A stretch of DNA of 64,000 nucleotides from Amycolatopsis umgeniensis (GTDB lineage Bacteria; Actinomycetota; Actinomycetes; Mycobacteriales; Pseudonocardiaceae): NCBI RefSeq assembly GCF_014205155.1, contig NZ_JACHMX010000001.1, positions 8,432,001 to 8,496,000 of the forward strand. The letters are read 5' to 3'. Below the pieces are notes generated by a model that ran no database searches, was not told the origin of the DNA, and saw only the letters and a program-made list of their open reading frames with translations. Both the position numbers and the translations under genes were made by a program. Below are positions 35,986 to 43,516 of the stretch, in pieces (positions within the stretch are counted from its first letter, which is position 1; every line of letters starts with the position of its first letter).

Positions 35986-36058
35986 CACAACTCATGAGAC
36001 AGCTGTTCAACCCCGTTTCCAGCACGGCGTTCGCCACTACACCCCTGAGCAGGAACTA

Positions 36059-36943
36059 GTGAAATCGAAGAAAACGCCCCAGCTGTCCACCGCAAAACAG
36101 AGGGAGCTCGGCGCCGAGCTGAGACGAATCCGCATGCGCGCCGGCTACCTCGCAACCGACATGAGCCGGATGCTCGGCTGGCCCGCCTCCACCATCTCGC
36201 GGCTAGAAAGCGGCCTTCGCAGCTACCAAGCCGGCGACGTCGCCATCTACCTCGCCCGAGCAAAGGCAACCCCTCGCGAACTCGACGCCCTGGTAGCTCT
36301 CGACCGCCTCCCCGATGACGGTTACCAGGTCAGACGCCACCCCACCGCCTTCCCCGACGACCTTCCACTCACTACCACGCTCGACACCGGCAGCCAGTCC
36401 ATCACGACCTACGACCCCGGCGACATTCCGCGGCAACTCCAAACCGAGCCATTCATTCGCGAAACCCTCATCAAGAACGGCCACACGGACGGTCCCGCAC
36501 TCGATAGAGCGGTGGATAAACGAATCGCTAACCAGCCAATATCCCTCCGACAACCAGGCCCCTTCACCTTCTACATGCACAAAGCCACGCTGCTTAAACG
36601 CACTCAGCGTCCCGCTGTTCTGCACGAGCAGGTACTGCACCTGCTGATCACGTCGTCGTTGCCTCGTCACCAAATTCACCTCGTGCCAGCAGACTTCGCT
36701 CTAGTCAACCCTCATCCAGGTTTCGCTCTCTATCGACACGATCAGCACCGCCCGCTCGTTCATCACCAGCAGCCCACCACGAGCCTCTTCCTCGAAAACG
36801 AGCACGACGTCGCCCACTACACGAGCCAGCTCGAACACATCGCCAGCAAGGCTTTCACCGTTCAACAAACCCGCGACTGGCTTACTGGTTATCTAGCCAA
36901 GCTCGAACGACAGCTTACACAGAACTTAGCTGACTCGAAATGA
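36059..36943 (+). CDS. XRE-family regulator with DUF5753 domain
   Basis: 294 aa from GTG 36059 (AGGA 4 nt upstream). The HTH_XRE domain covers about 15-75 (LGAELRRIRMRAGYLATDMSRM, then PASTISRLESGLRS). DUF5753 covers about 110-285 (SITTYDPGDIPRQLQTEPF..., HEQVLHLLI, HQIHLVPADFAL, TRDWLTGYLAKLE). These proteins are abundant in streptomycete-like genomes and usually pair with a small DUF397 protein; no DUF397 gene follows here. It is probably autoregulatory through the GTGACG cluster upstream. Confidence 0.9.
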   Translation: MKSKKTPQLSTAKQRELGAELRRIRMRAGYLATDMSRMLGWPASTISRLESGLRSYQAGDVAIYLARAKATPRELDALVALDRLPDDGYQVRRHPTAFPDDLPLTTTLDTGSQSITTYDPGDIPRQLQTEPFIRETLIKNGHTDGPALDRAVDKRIANQPISLRQPGPFTFYMHKATLLKRTQRPAVLHEQVLHLLITSSLPRHQIHLVPADFALVNPHPGFALYRHDQHRPLVHHQQPTTSLFLENEHDVAHYTSQLEHIASKAFTVQQTRDWLTGYLAKLERQLTQNLADSK

Positions 36944-37056
36944 TTAACCGGCTCGTCAATAGCCACCGGACCCCCGGCGCGACTCAAGAAGCTCGCCAGC
37001 TTCGCCGATGATTATGCCCGGAAAATGCAGGCAAGTAGACAGTCGCATGAGTACGC

Positions 37057-37686
37057 CTAAGGGAAAAATCCCACCTGCTCAAGATAGGCGCGCACCGTTT
37101 CGCGATACTCGCCCGACTGAAAGTCGTCGATTACAAAATCCCGCAACGTAGCCTTGATTTCATCAGTATTTGCGCGAGCCCAGTTTTCCACTAAGCTCTG
37201 GATGTGAGTCAGTCTACGTGATCGCGACTCAACAAGTTCCATTCTTGAGAGTTTTAGTTTTACAACAGTGACCTGCCCGCGGTCATCTGCGGGTCGCGAA
37301 AAAATGAGCGGCCCCGCGAACATAAGATGTTCACAAGGGTCGTCTACATACGGGTTCAACAGGGGCGCCTGTTCGCTGTGGTAGTCACCCTTGTACTCGT
37401 TGCACTTAGGACAAGCGATCGTCAGATTACTCCACTCAACCACCAGTTCCGGAAATTTTCCCTTGGGATTTATGTGCTCGACGTGTTCAAAGGCGACTGC
37501 CTTGACAAACGAGTCGCAGTAAGCGCAGCGGTTGGCGGTTTCCGCATTAAGCGGGTCTCGTATTGAGGCATGTCGCCATGGTGTTGTCGGTTTTCCCGTT
37601 GAAAGCGAAGAAATATAGCGGACAGTGAGAGATTCTTGATTTTCATTCAGATAGACTGGCACTTCTTCCTTTGCTAGTCTCCTCAT
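37057..37686 (-). CDS. ptuB: HNH endonuclease, Septu PtuB-like
   Basis: 209 aa. Cys54/Cys57 (RCAYC) and Cys92/Cys95 (CPKC) form a structural zinc site around an HNH core: H68 and H71 in EHVEHINPKG, N87 in WSNLTIACPKCN, K99 in EYKGD. The N-terminus MRRLAKEEV is like that of TIGR02646-type HNH proteins. It overlaps the AAA ATPase gene by 4 bp (ATGA). An ATPase followed by such an HNH nuclease is the architecture of the Septu anti-phage system (PtuA plus PtuB, also found with retrons). It would cut DNA when released or activated by the ATPase on infection. No reverse transcriptase is nearby. Symbol given by architecture, not by similarity search. Confidence 0.8.
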   Translation of the reverse strand: MRRLAKEEVPVYLNENQESLTVRYISSLSTGKPTTPWRHASIRDPLNAETANRCAYCDSFVKAVAFEHVEHINPKGKFPELVVEWSNLTIACPKCNEYKGDYHSEQAPLLNPYVDDPCEHLMFAGPLIFSRPADDRGQVTVVKLKLSRMELVESRSRRLTHIQSLVENWARANTDEIKATLRDFVIDDFQSGEYRETVRAYLEQVGFFP

Positions 37687-38942
37687 TTTCCGCCCTCGCC
37701 TTCGATCGACGGGAGCAAAGTATTAAGCGCTTGAGAAAGCGTGGATCCAAGACCCTCGCGTTCGAGTTCACCTCGAAGCTCTATGAGACTTGACTGGTCA
37801 ACCGGCAGTGCTGCATATCGATCGATAATCTCATTGAAGCGCTCTTCGGCCCAAACCGGAATCGTGGTCTCAACGCCTAGAACCTCTCGAAGAGTACGTT
37901 CTGCGGAAGCACTCTTATCTGCAAAATCTAAAAGCTTACTGTAAGCCACACCATTGTCGTAGTCCAGCGCGTAGACGTTAGCATCTGGTTGCGACGTCAC
38001 AACAAAAGGACTATGCGTCGCAACAACAAACTTCACACTCGGGAACGCCCTTAGCAGGCTGGGTATAATGCTTCGCTGGAGCGACGGATGCAGGTGATTC
38101 TCGGGTTCATCCATGCAAACCGTGAACTGCGAATATTCACGCGAACGCAGGAAGATCTGCCAAGCCACTTCAAGCAATGCACTAAGTCCACCAGAAACCG
38201 CATCGATAACAAAATTTCCAGTCCTTGTTTCAACGACTATTTCTGGCGGCCTTGCAGCCAGTCTTACAAATTTTAGAGTTGACGGCATAAGTTCTCTCAG
38301 AACTGCCTGAAATCCGTTCCAAACCTCCGCAGCCTCAGAGGAGCCTTCAACCGAACTGTTTCCCTCGCTGAAAATAGCCGCCGCAAGCAGAGACTCCTTC
38401 ATCAGGAGCATTGATGACTTTTGCGAATAGGAACCCAACCACCGTTGCCAAAGTTCAGCAATGTATTGCTGCAGTATCTGACCACTTGCGCTAAATTGAG
38501 ATGGAATGGCCTGCACTTCCCTGTAGCTACTCAGAGACCTATGGGAAGCAAGGTAGAGACCTGGTATAGATTGTTGATTCGAAAACGTGATGTCGTAGTT
38601 ACTTCCACCACCGGCGGTCGGAACGGACAAGGTTGACGTCTGACCATTGCTATAGGTGAGCGAACCGATAGATGCGTTTTCGATCTCCGCCGCGCCAGAC
38701 TCAAGAATGGTTGCCGACTTGACGCCATTTAAGTATGTAATACGACCGTCTTTCGAGCGTACTGGCAAACCAACAAACGCACTGCTCCAATTGAAATGGC
38801 GCCCAAGCAGTGTAACGAGCGTTGTCTTCCCGGTACCGTTAGCTCCAGTAAGAATTGTTAAACGGGATGACAAGTCAATATCAATTCTACCGAATTGCCG
38901 CCAATCCTCTACTGCAATTCGCGCAAAAGAGTCATCTTGCAT
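37683..38942 (-). CDS. ptuA: AAA ATPase, Septu PtuA-like
   Basis: 419 aa from ATG 38942 with GGAGA 9-10 nt upstream; the open frame extends to 39254 without a site. This is an ABC/SMC-like ATPase: Walker A GANGTGKTT (33-41), signature-like VSGGLSALLEVAW (249-261), Walker B FTVCMDEPENHLHP (273-286), switch ATHSPFVV (308-315). There is no TOPRIM domain, so it is not an OLD nuclease. It is the upstream partner of the HNH gene. In Septu, PtuA forms the sensing ATPase that holds PtuB. The reading frame is lower in G+C than its surroundings, consistent with recent acquisition as element cargo. Confidence 0.82.
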   Translation of the reverse strand: MQDDSFARIAVEDWRQFGRIDIDLSSRLTILTGANGTGKTTLVTLLGRHFNWSSAFVGLPVRSKDGRITYLNGVKSATILESGAAEIENASIGSLTYSNGQTSTLSVPTAGGGSNYDITFSNQQSIPGLYLASHRSLSSYREVQAIPSQFSASGQILQQYIAELWQRWLGSYSQKSSMLLMKESLLAAAIFSEGNSSVEGSSEAAEVWNGFQAVLRELMPSTLKFVRLAARPPEIVVETRTGNFVIDAVSGGLSALLEVAWQIFLRSREYSQFTVCMDEPENHLHPSLQRSIIPSLLRAFPSVKFVVATHSPFVVTSQPDANVYALDYDNGVAYSKLLDFADKSASAERTLREVLGVETTIPVWAEERFNEIIDRYAALPVDQSSLIELRGELEREGLGSTLSQALNTLLPSIEGEGGK

Positions 38943-39245
38943 CAAGGCTATCTCCAACGGCGTCTGTGGTAAGTGACTGCACCAATTTTGATCCCGTCCG
39001 TTTGGGTGTAGATCGTCTTCCAAAGGACGACCGTTACCATCGAAAGTCTTTGTCGGAGAGCAAAGAAGAACAGATACTTTCAAACCGCGAACTACGGGGC
39101 TCTTTAGTGAGAGAACCCCACCAGTCCGCCGGCGCTCAGCAAAGTGCTTACTGGAGGTCCTAGGTGCGGCAAGTCGTGCCAACCTGAAGCCACACGGCTG
39201 CCCCCAGGCTCGTGCGTCTACTGAACGAGCTGGAAGGATGAGCGC
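38943..39245. other. Divergent intergenic region between ptuA-like and DUF4365 genes
   Basis: 303 bp. It must carry promoters for both flanking genes. The minus-strand frame remains open across it, but the sequence lacks domain character and an internal start with a ribosome-binding site exists at 38942. No regulatory motif was recognised. Confidence 0.45.
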
Positions 39246-40358
39246 ATGATGCATCGGAAGCCGTCAGCCAGGTCAGCGAGTCTCGGCGTGGCTCGGACCA
39301 GGCTGGCGGTCGAAGAGGAACTCGGCTGGCTGTTCCGGGAGCAGGTCACGGAAGACTTCGGCATCGACGCCCACCTGGAGGTAGTCGACGACGAGGTCGT
39401 CACGGGCAAGCTAGTGGCTCTTCAGATCAAGAGTGGCCTGAGTTTCTTCCAGGAACAAGGTCCCGACGGTTGGTGGTTCCGACCAACGAAAGACCATCTG
39501 CGCTACTGGACGAATCACTCACTACCGGTCGTCCTTGTGATGTATAACCCGGAGACTAAGCAATGCCATTGGCAGCTTATAGACGGTAGCACGTTAATCG
39601 AGACTTCGACCGGCAATTCCAAGGTGCTAGTACCTGAACGACAAATATTGAGCAAAAGTGCCCGGCGGCAACTTCATTCAATCGCCAATAGCCGTAGCAA
39701 TACAGTAAGCGTGGAGGCGTCGCCTACCTCAACTGGCGCGAGTCCCATGAGGCCGGTTAGTTGGTACGGCCAGCGCATGCCGAAGAAAGTTCGCGCCGCG
39801 GTGGTCTCTTCAGCCTACCGTGCGGCCGACCAGGTGGGATGGGACCAGCTCCCCAATGTTGAGCGATCGAGGCTATATTCCGCATGGGTCGACGACCCAT
39901 CCATCGGCGGCATTATGGCGCCATACTTCTCCAAGCAGAGTATCCGAATCTGGCTCAAAGACTCGCTAATGAAGGAGTACGTCCGCGCCAAGGAAGGGGT
40001 GGGCCCCTACGCTCAATTCGTGACGATACGATACCCGACACCCGATGAGATCGTGTCGGCAGCGTGCGGAAATGGATGGTTTGTCGAGTCAGGATCGATG
40101 ACCATCAAGCCCTCTCACTGTTTCGCAACAGATGGAATCTATCGACGACATATTTTTTGGGGCGAAGCCGCCAGCTTCGAAAATCTAATTGTCGCAGCGC
40201 TCGCCGTGGCAGAGGGTGAACTTCTTAGGCCAATTGTCGTTATCCTGCATCGCAAGAATCACTCCATGGAACAGAAGTTAACCCTCAGGAAGCTCGCCGA
40301 CAGAGCACAGGTCAAACTGATATTTTTGACGCGCGTCGAAACAAAACTATTAAAATAG
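39246..40358 (+). CDS. DUF4365 (predicted PD-(D/E)xK-like nuclease) protein with an unknown C-terminal domain
   Basis: 370 aa from ATG 39246 behind GGAAGGATGAG. Residues 12-150 match DUF4365: ARTRLAVEEELGWLF, DFGIDAHLEV (D41), then LVALQIKSG (Q60-x-K62). HLRYWTNHSLPVVLVMYNPETK follows. The D...QxK pattern is that of restriction-endonuclease-fold nucleases. Residues about 165-370 form a second domain (WYGQRMPKKVRAAVV, WDQLPNVERSRLYSAWVDDP, IRIWLKDSLMKEYVR) not recognised. DUF4365 proteins often occur in defence islands. It diverges from the Septu-like pair and precedes a membrane protein by 45 bp, suggesting a two-gene unit. Confidence 0.75.
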   Translation: MMHRKPSARSASLGVARTRLAVEEELGWLFREQVTEDFGIDAHLEVVDDEVVTGKLVALQIKSGLSFFQEQGPDGWWFRPTKDHLRYWTNHSLPVVLVMYNPETKQCHWQLIDGSTLIETSTGNSKVLVPERQILSKSARRQLHSIANSRSNTVSVEASPTSTGASPMRPVSWYGQRMPKKVRAAVVSSAYRAADQVGWDQLPNVERSRLYSAWVDDPSIGGIMAPYFSKQSIRIWLKDSLMKEYVRAKEGVGPYAQFVTIRYPTPDEIVSAACGNGWFVESGSMTIKPSHCFATDGIYRRHIFWGEAASFENLIVAALAVAEGELLRPIVVILHRKNHSMEQKLTLRKLADRAQVKLIFLTRVETKLLK

Positions 40359-40403
40359 CCATCCAGAATTCACCTTTACGCAACAAAAGGAAAATCGACT
40401 GTT

Positions 40404-41168
40404 ATGAGTTGGCCAGATTGGGGTAATGTACCCTCATGGGCGTCTACTGGAGCCCTTATTTTAGCACTTGCAACATTTGTTCGTACAAATCACGAAAAGA
40501 AACGCGAACAGGTGGATAGCTTTTCAATTTGGACAACGCTAAAGATTTCTGTCTTAGAAGACGGTCCTGAAAAAGGGAAGTATCTCGAACCCGAGGTGAT
40601 AATAAAGAATGACTCAAAGAAACACCTTCGGATTACTCAGGTGGGGTATTCTGCTAATTGCCTATGGCAGATTCCTGACCCGAGCGGGATTGCTTATGAA
40701 GCCCTTACTGATACGCGACTCAGAGTGCAGGAAGGACGACGATTCTCCTGGGTTCAAGACCTGAAGTCGCTTAAGCCAGAGGAAGAGCGAACCGTGCCAC
40801 TAGGCGGGCTAATGCTGGAGACCCCACCGCAGGAAGACGCAAGAATTCACTATGAGGCGCAGATAAAGATCGAGTTTGTTCACTTGGTTGACCACATTGG
40901 TCGAAGATGGCAGGTAGTCCCCGACGGAAAAGCTCTACCGAAACGCGCATACTGGTTTCGATTCTACCGCGCACAGTGGAAGATTCCCCGACCAGACCAT
41001 CCGTGGCATACGCGAATGTCAAAGACCTTCGCGCACGCGCTAATGAATCGACGCGCAAAAGATCCCAATTCATCAAGTCCTCTCGGAGTGCGGTATCACC
41101 TTCCCAACTCAGGCGGCGCATCAATCTTCGTCATTACCGAAAGAACTCCACCGGCATCAAATGATTGA
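40404..41168 (+). CDS. Membrane-anchored protein of unknown function, element cargo
   Basis: 254 aa from ATG 40404, AAAGGA upstream. One N-terminal hydrophobic segment (PSWASTGALILALATFV) is followed by a basic stretch (RTNHEKKREQ). The rest is a soluble, beta-rich domain (EVIIKNDSKKHLRITQVGYSA...). That layout puts the soluble part in the cytoplasm. No family was recognised. It lies 45 bp after the DUF4365 gene in the same direction, making co-transcription likely. It might be a membrane effector or anchor for the DUF4365 protein. The A+T content is higher than the chromosomal flanks. Confidence 0.65.
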   Translation: MSWPDWGNVPSWASTGALILALATFVRTNHEKKREQVDSFSIWTTLKISVLEDGPEKGKYLEPEVIIKNDSKKHLRITQVGYSANCLWQIPDPSGIAYEALTDTRLRVQEGRRFSWVQDLKSLKPEEERTVPLGGLMLETPPQEDARIHYEAQIKIEFVHLVDHIGRRWQVVPDGKALPKRAYWFRFYRAQWKIPRPDHPWHTRMSKTFAHALMNRRAKDPNSSSPLGVRYHLPNSGGASIFVITERTPPASND

Positions 41169-41629
41169 GAATCGAAGAAATTATTTAGCTTTGCTAGCAA
41201 CAGTGCCACCAGCAGAGGTAGGGCGCGCAAGCAATGTCTCGTTCTCTGCGTGGCATAACACCGCGTCGACACGCGGCAGCAGGCGTTCATTGTGGACCCA
41301 CACGGACTGTACAAGATGTTCGACGGCACAGCGCCGAATATCCCGCCCAGGTCCACCGCCACCGCGCGCCGTGGCCGAGTCCGGTATGCCAACTAATCAC
41401 CTTGACGCTCTTGTCGAAGGGTCGGACCTACTGCGCGAAGGTCATCGTCGAACACCGATGCCCGGACTGCTTTACCGCCGACAATCCCGATGTGGCAGAT
41501 GCGGCGGTTCACGTGAGTGTGAGCGCCGTCCGACTGGTGCACAAGGCTCGCCGAACCGCTTCTGGGCCTTACCTTGCACTCCCGCCGGTCACGAGACCAA
41601 CTGCAAGCGTGTGGTTAGTGAGCAACTCG
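41169..41629. other. Right end of the element, no intact gene; possible decayed ORFs
   Basis: About 460 bp between the last cargo gene and attR. Two short protein-like patches lie in different frames. A C-terminus-like stretch FIVDPHGLYKMFDGTAPN runs about 41286-41339 and ends at a stop near 41395. RTYCAKVIVEHRCPDC runs about 41423-41472. Neither has a credible start. This could be one or two broken genes or the attP arm. Confidence 0.45.
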
Positions 41630-41645
41630 CCCCTCGGACACACGC
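41630..41645 (+). other. attR core
   Basis: CCCCTCGGACACACGC, identical to the tRNA-Leu 3' end at 25628-25643. It is not part of any tRNA here. Seven further bases on its left match with two mismatches, representing the attP arm of the element. Confidence 0.88.
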
Positions 41646-41661
41646 GTTAACCCTACGGGGT

Positions 41662-41694
41662 GAGCGGATGGTCAACCAGACCATCCGCTCTTTT
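41662..41694 (+). terminator. Original host terminator of tRNA-Leu, displaced by the element
   Basis: A 12-bp perfect stem (41662-41673 with 41679-41690), 5-nt loop and TTTT make a textbook intrinsic terminator. It lies 17 bp after attR. In the uninterrupted chromosome it would follow the tRNA by about 24 bp, so it is inferred to be the native tRNA-Leu terminator. Confidence 0.85.
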
Positions 41695-41766
41695 GCGTTA
41701 CAGGACTGGTCACGCCGCGCGGCTCGGTGGGGGAATCAAACTCGGTCACCCAGCGCTTACACGGGC

Positions 41767-42789
41767 GTGAAGAAGATTGGTTTCCTCTCGTTCGGCCACT
41801 GGTCGGCGAGTGCGCACTCCGTGACCCGGTCCGCCGCCGACTTCCTGCATCAGTCGATCGACCTGGCCGTCGCGGCCGAGGAGCTCGGCGTGGACGGGGC
41901 GTACTTCCGCGTGCATCACTTCGCGCGGCAGGCGGGCAGTCCGTTCCCGTTGCTGTCGGCGATCGGTGCCCGGACCTCGAAGATCGAGATCGGTACCGGC
42001 GTGATCGACATGCGGTACGAGAACCCGATGTACATGGCCGAGGACGCCGGCGCCGCCGACCTCATTTCGCGCGGCAGGCTTCAGCTCGGGGTCAGCCGGG
42101 GGTCTCCGGAGCAGGTGATCGACGGCTGGCGGTACTTCGGGTACGGCCCGGCGGAGGGGGAGACGGCCGCGGACATGGCCCGGCAGCGCACCGAGGTCTT
42201 CCTGAAGCTGCTTGACGGGGAGGGCTTCGCGCAGCCGAACCCGCGCCCGATGTTCGCGAACCCGCCTGGGCTGCTCAGGCTCGAGCCGTACTCCGAGGGG
42301 TTGCGCGAGCGGATTTGGTGGGGTTCCAGTTCGAACGCGACCGGGGTGTGGGCCGCCAAGCTGGGCATGAACCTGCAGAGCTCCACGCTCAAGGACGACG
42401 AGACGGGTGAGCCGCTGCACGTCCAGCAGCGCAAGCAGATCGAGGCTTATCGCGAAGCGTGGAAGGAGGCCGGCCATGCACGCGAGCCGCGGGTGTCGGT
42501 CAGCCGCAGCATCTTCGCGCTGACCAACGATCTGGACCGTGCCTACTTCGGCCGCGATCGGGACTCGCGTGACCAGGTCGGCATGATCGACGAGACGACC
42601 AGGGCGATCTTCGGGCGTTCGTACGCCGCGGAGCCGGACGAGCTGGTGCGGGAACTCAAGGCGGACGAGGCGATCCAGGCCGCGGACACCCTGCTGCTGA
42701 CCATTCCGAACCAGCTCGGTGTCGAGTACAACGCGCACGTGCTGGAGAGCATCCTCACGCATGTGGCACCGGAGCTCGGCTGGCGCTGA
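41767..42789 (+). CDS. LLM class flavin-dependent oxidoreductase
   Basis: 340 aa if translation starts at GTG 41767, where the family N-terminus KKIGFLSFGHWS begins; the frame is open back into the element but without meaning. No good Shine-Dalgarno site was seen, so it may be leaderless. TIM-barrel luciferase-like motifs include LAVAAEELGVDGAYFRVHHF, IEIGTGVIDMRYENPMYMAEDAGAADL and GRLQLGVSRGSPEQVI. It would use FMN or F420 to oxidise or reduce a small substrate; no substrate can be assigned. It is the first chromosomal gene after the element. Confidence 0.82.
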   Translation: MKKIGFLSFGHWSASAHSVTRSAADFLHQSIDLAVAAEELGVDGAYFRVHHFARQAGSPFPLLSAIGARTSKIEIGTGVIDMRYENPMYMAEDAGAADLISRGRLQLGVSRGSPEQVIDGWRYFGYGPAEGETAADMARQRTEVFLKLLDGEGFAQPNPRPMFANPPGLLRLEPYSEGLRERIWWGSSSNATGVWAAKLGMNLQSSTLKDDETGEPLHVQQRKQIEAYREAWKEAGHAREPRVSVSRSIFALTNDLDRAYFGRDRDSRDQVGMIDETTRAIFGRSYAAEPDELVRELKADEAIQAADTLLLTIPNQLGVEYNAHVLESILTHVAPELGWR

Positions 42790-42868
42790 GAATGCGCGAT
42801 TCGGCCGATGGGCAGGGATGCCGCGCCTGATTAGGATCAGGGCCATCCCCTGGCCAACGGAGGGTCGT

Positions 42869-43516
42869 ATGAGACTGCTCGGCCTGGTCCTCGTCTTCTG
42901 CCTGATTTTGCCGCCGGTCGCGCAAGCAGCCGCTCCCGCCCCGCTCGGCGGCGGGAGTGTGCTGCAGACGGGGGCGTCGTCCCGGTGTACCGCGGGGTTC
43001 GCGGCGGTCTCGGGCACTGTCGGCTATCTGATCGCGAGTTCGGCCTGTGGCAAGCCGGGTGACACCATCCGCAGCGCGGGACGCGTGGTCGGGGTGGTCG
43101 CGGCGGCCCAGTTCCCGCCGACAGGCGCGATCGTCATCCGGGTGACCAACACGACCGACTGGCGGCTGGTGGCGTCGATCCCGCCCGTCGACAGCCGGGT
43201 GACGATCGGCGGCGCGGCCGAAGCCCCGGTCGGCGCCTCGGTGTGCAAGTACGGTTCGACCACCGGCTGGCGGTGCGGGACCATTCAGGCGAAGAACGTG
43301 TCGATCACCTTCCCCGAGGGTACTTTGACCGGCTTGACCCGCACCTCCGTCTGCGCGGAACCGGGTGACAACGGCGGGCCGTTCGTGAGTGGGAACCAGG
43401 CGCAGGGCGTGCTGATCGGTGGAAGCGGGAACTGCTCCACCAGCGGCACCACGTACTTCCTCCCGGTCAACCGTGTCCTGTCCGCCTACCGGCTGACGAT
43501 CCTCGCCGGGAGCTAG
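42869..43516 (+). CDS. Secreted S1-family (streptogrisin-like) pseudoprotease
   Basis: 215 aa from ATG 42869, preceded by GGAGGG. A signal peptide (LLGLVLVFCLILPPVAQA) leads into a short chymotrypsin-fold domain without a propeptide. The streptogrisin disulfide pattern is kept: Cys40-Cys60, Cys126-Cys136 (VCKYGSTTGWRCGT) and Cys162-Cys189. The catalytic residues are not: the TAGHC site reads IASSAC (Ala59 for His), the NDYAIV site reads TGAIVI (Gly86 for Asp), and GDSGG reads GDNGG (Asn168 for Ser). It should fold but not cleave, so a binding role is inferred. Its stop overlaps the convergent hydrolase gene by 3 bp. Confidence 0.85.
   Translation: MRLLGLVLVFCLILPPVAQAAAPAPLGGGSVLQTGASSRCTAGFAAVSGTVGYLIASSACGKPGDTIRSAGRVVGVVAAAQFPPTGAIVIRVTNTTDWRLVASIPPVDSRVTIGGAAEAPVGASVCKYGSTTGWRCGTIQAKNVSITFPEGTLTGLTRTSVCAEPGDNGGPFVSGNQAQGVLIGGSGNCSTSGTTYFLPVNRVLSAYRLTILAGS

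Larger units (their letters stand above)
25628..41645. mobile_element. Integrated AICE-like element of about 16 kb in tRNA-Leu
   Basis: It is bounded by 16-bp perfect direct repeats (25628-25643 and 41630-41645). The left copy is the tRNA-Leu 3' end; the right copy is an isolated fragment. Contents left to right: serine recombinase, 53-aa ORF, FtsK/Tra translocase, SpdB-like and small membrane proteins, WhiB-like and HTH/Xis-like proteins, regulators, Nudix, Septu-like pair, DUF4365 and membrane protein. An FtsK-type translocase with SpdB-like proteins is the hallmark of actinomycete integrative conjugative elements (pSAM2 type). No Rep or prim-pol gene was recognised, so autonomous replication is doubtful. 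The right third is visibly richer in A+T than its surroundings. Confidence 0.88.

Noticed and set aside
37683..38942. OLD-family nuclease
   Set aside because: The ATPase lacks a C-terminal TOPRIM region; only Walker A, signature, Walker B and switch motifs are present.
36944..39245. Retron next to the PtuA/PtuB-like pair
   Set aside because: No reverse transcriptase or msr-msd-like structure was found in the flanks, so only the Septu-like pair is called.
41161..42789. A long frame joining the element end to the LLM oxidoreductase
   Set aside because: It crosses attR and the tRNA terminator; the family N-terminus begins at 41767.
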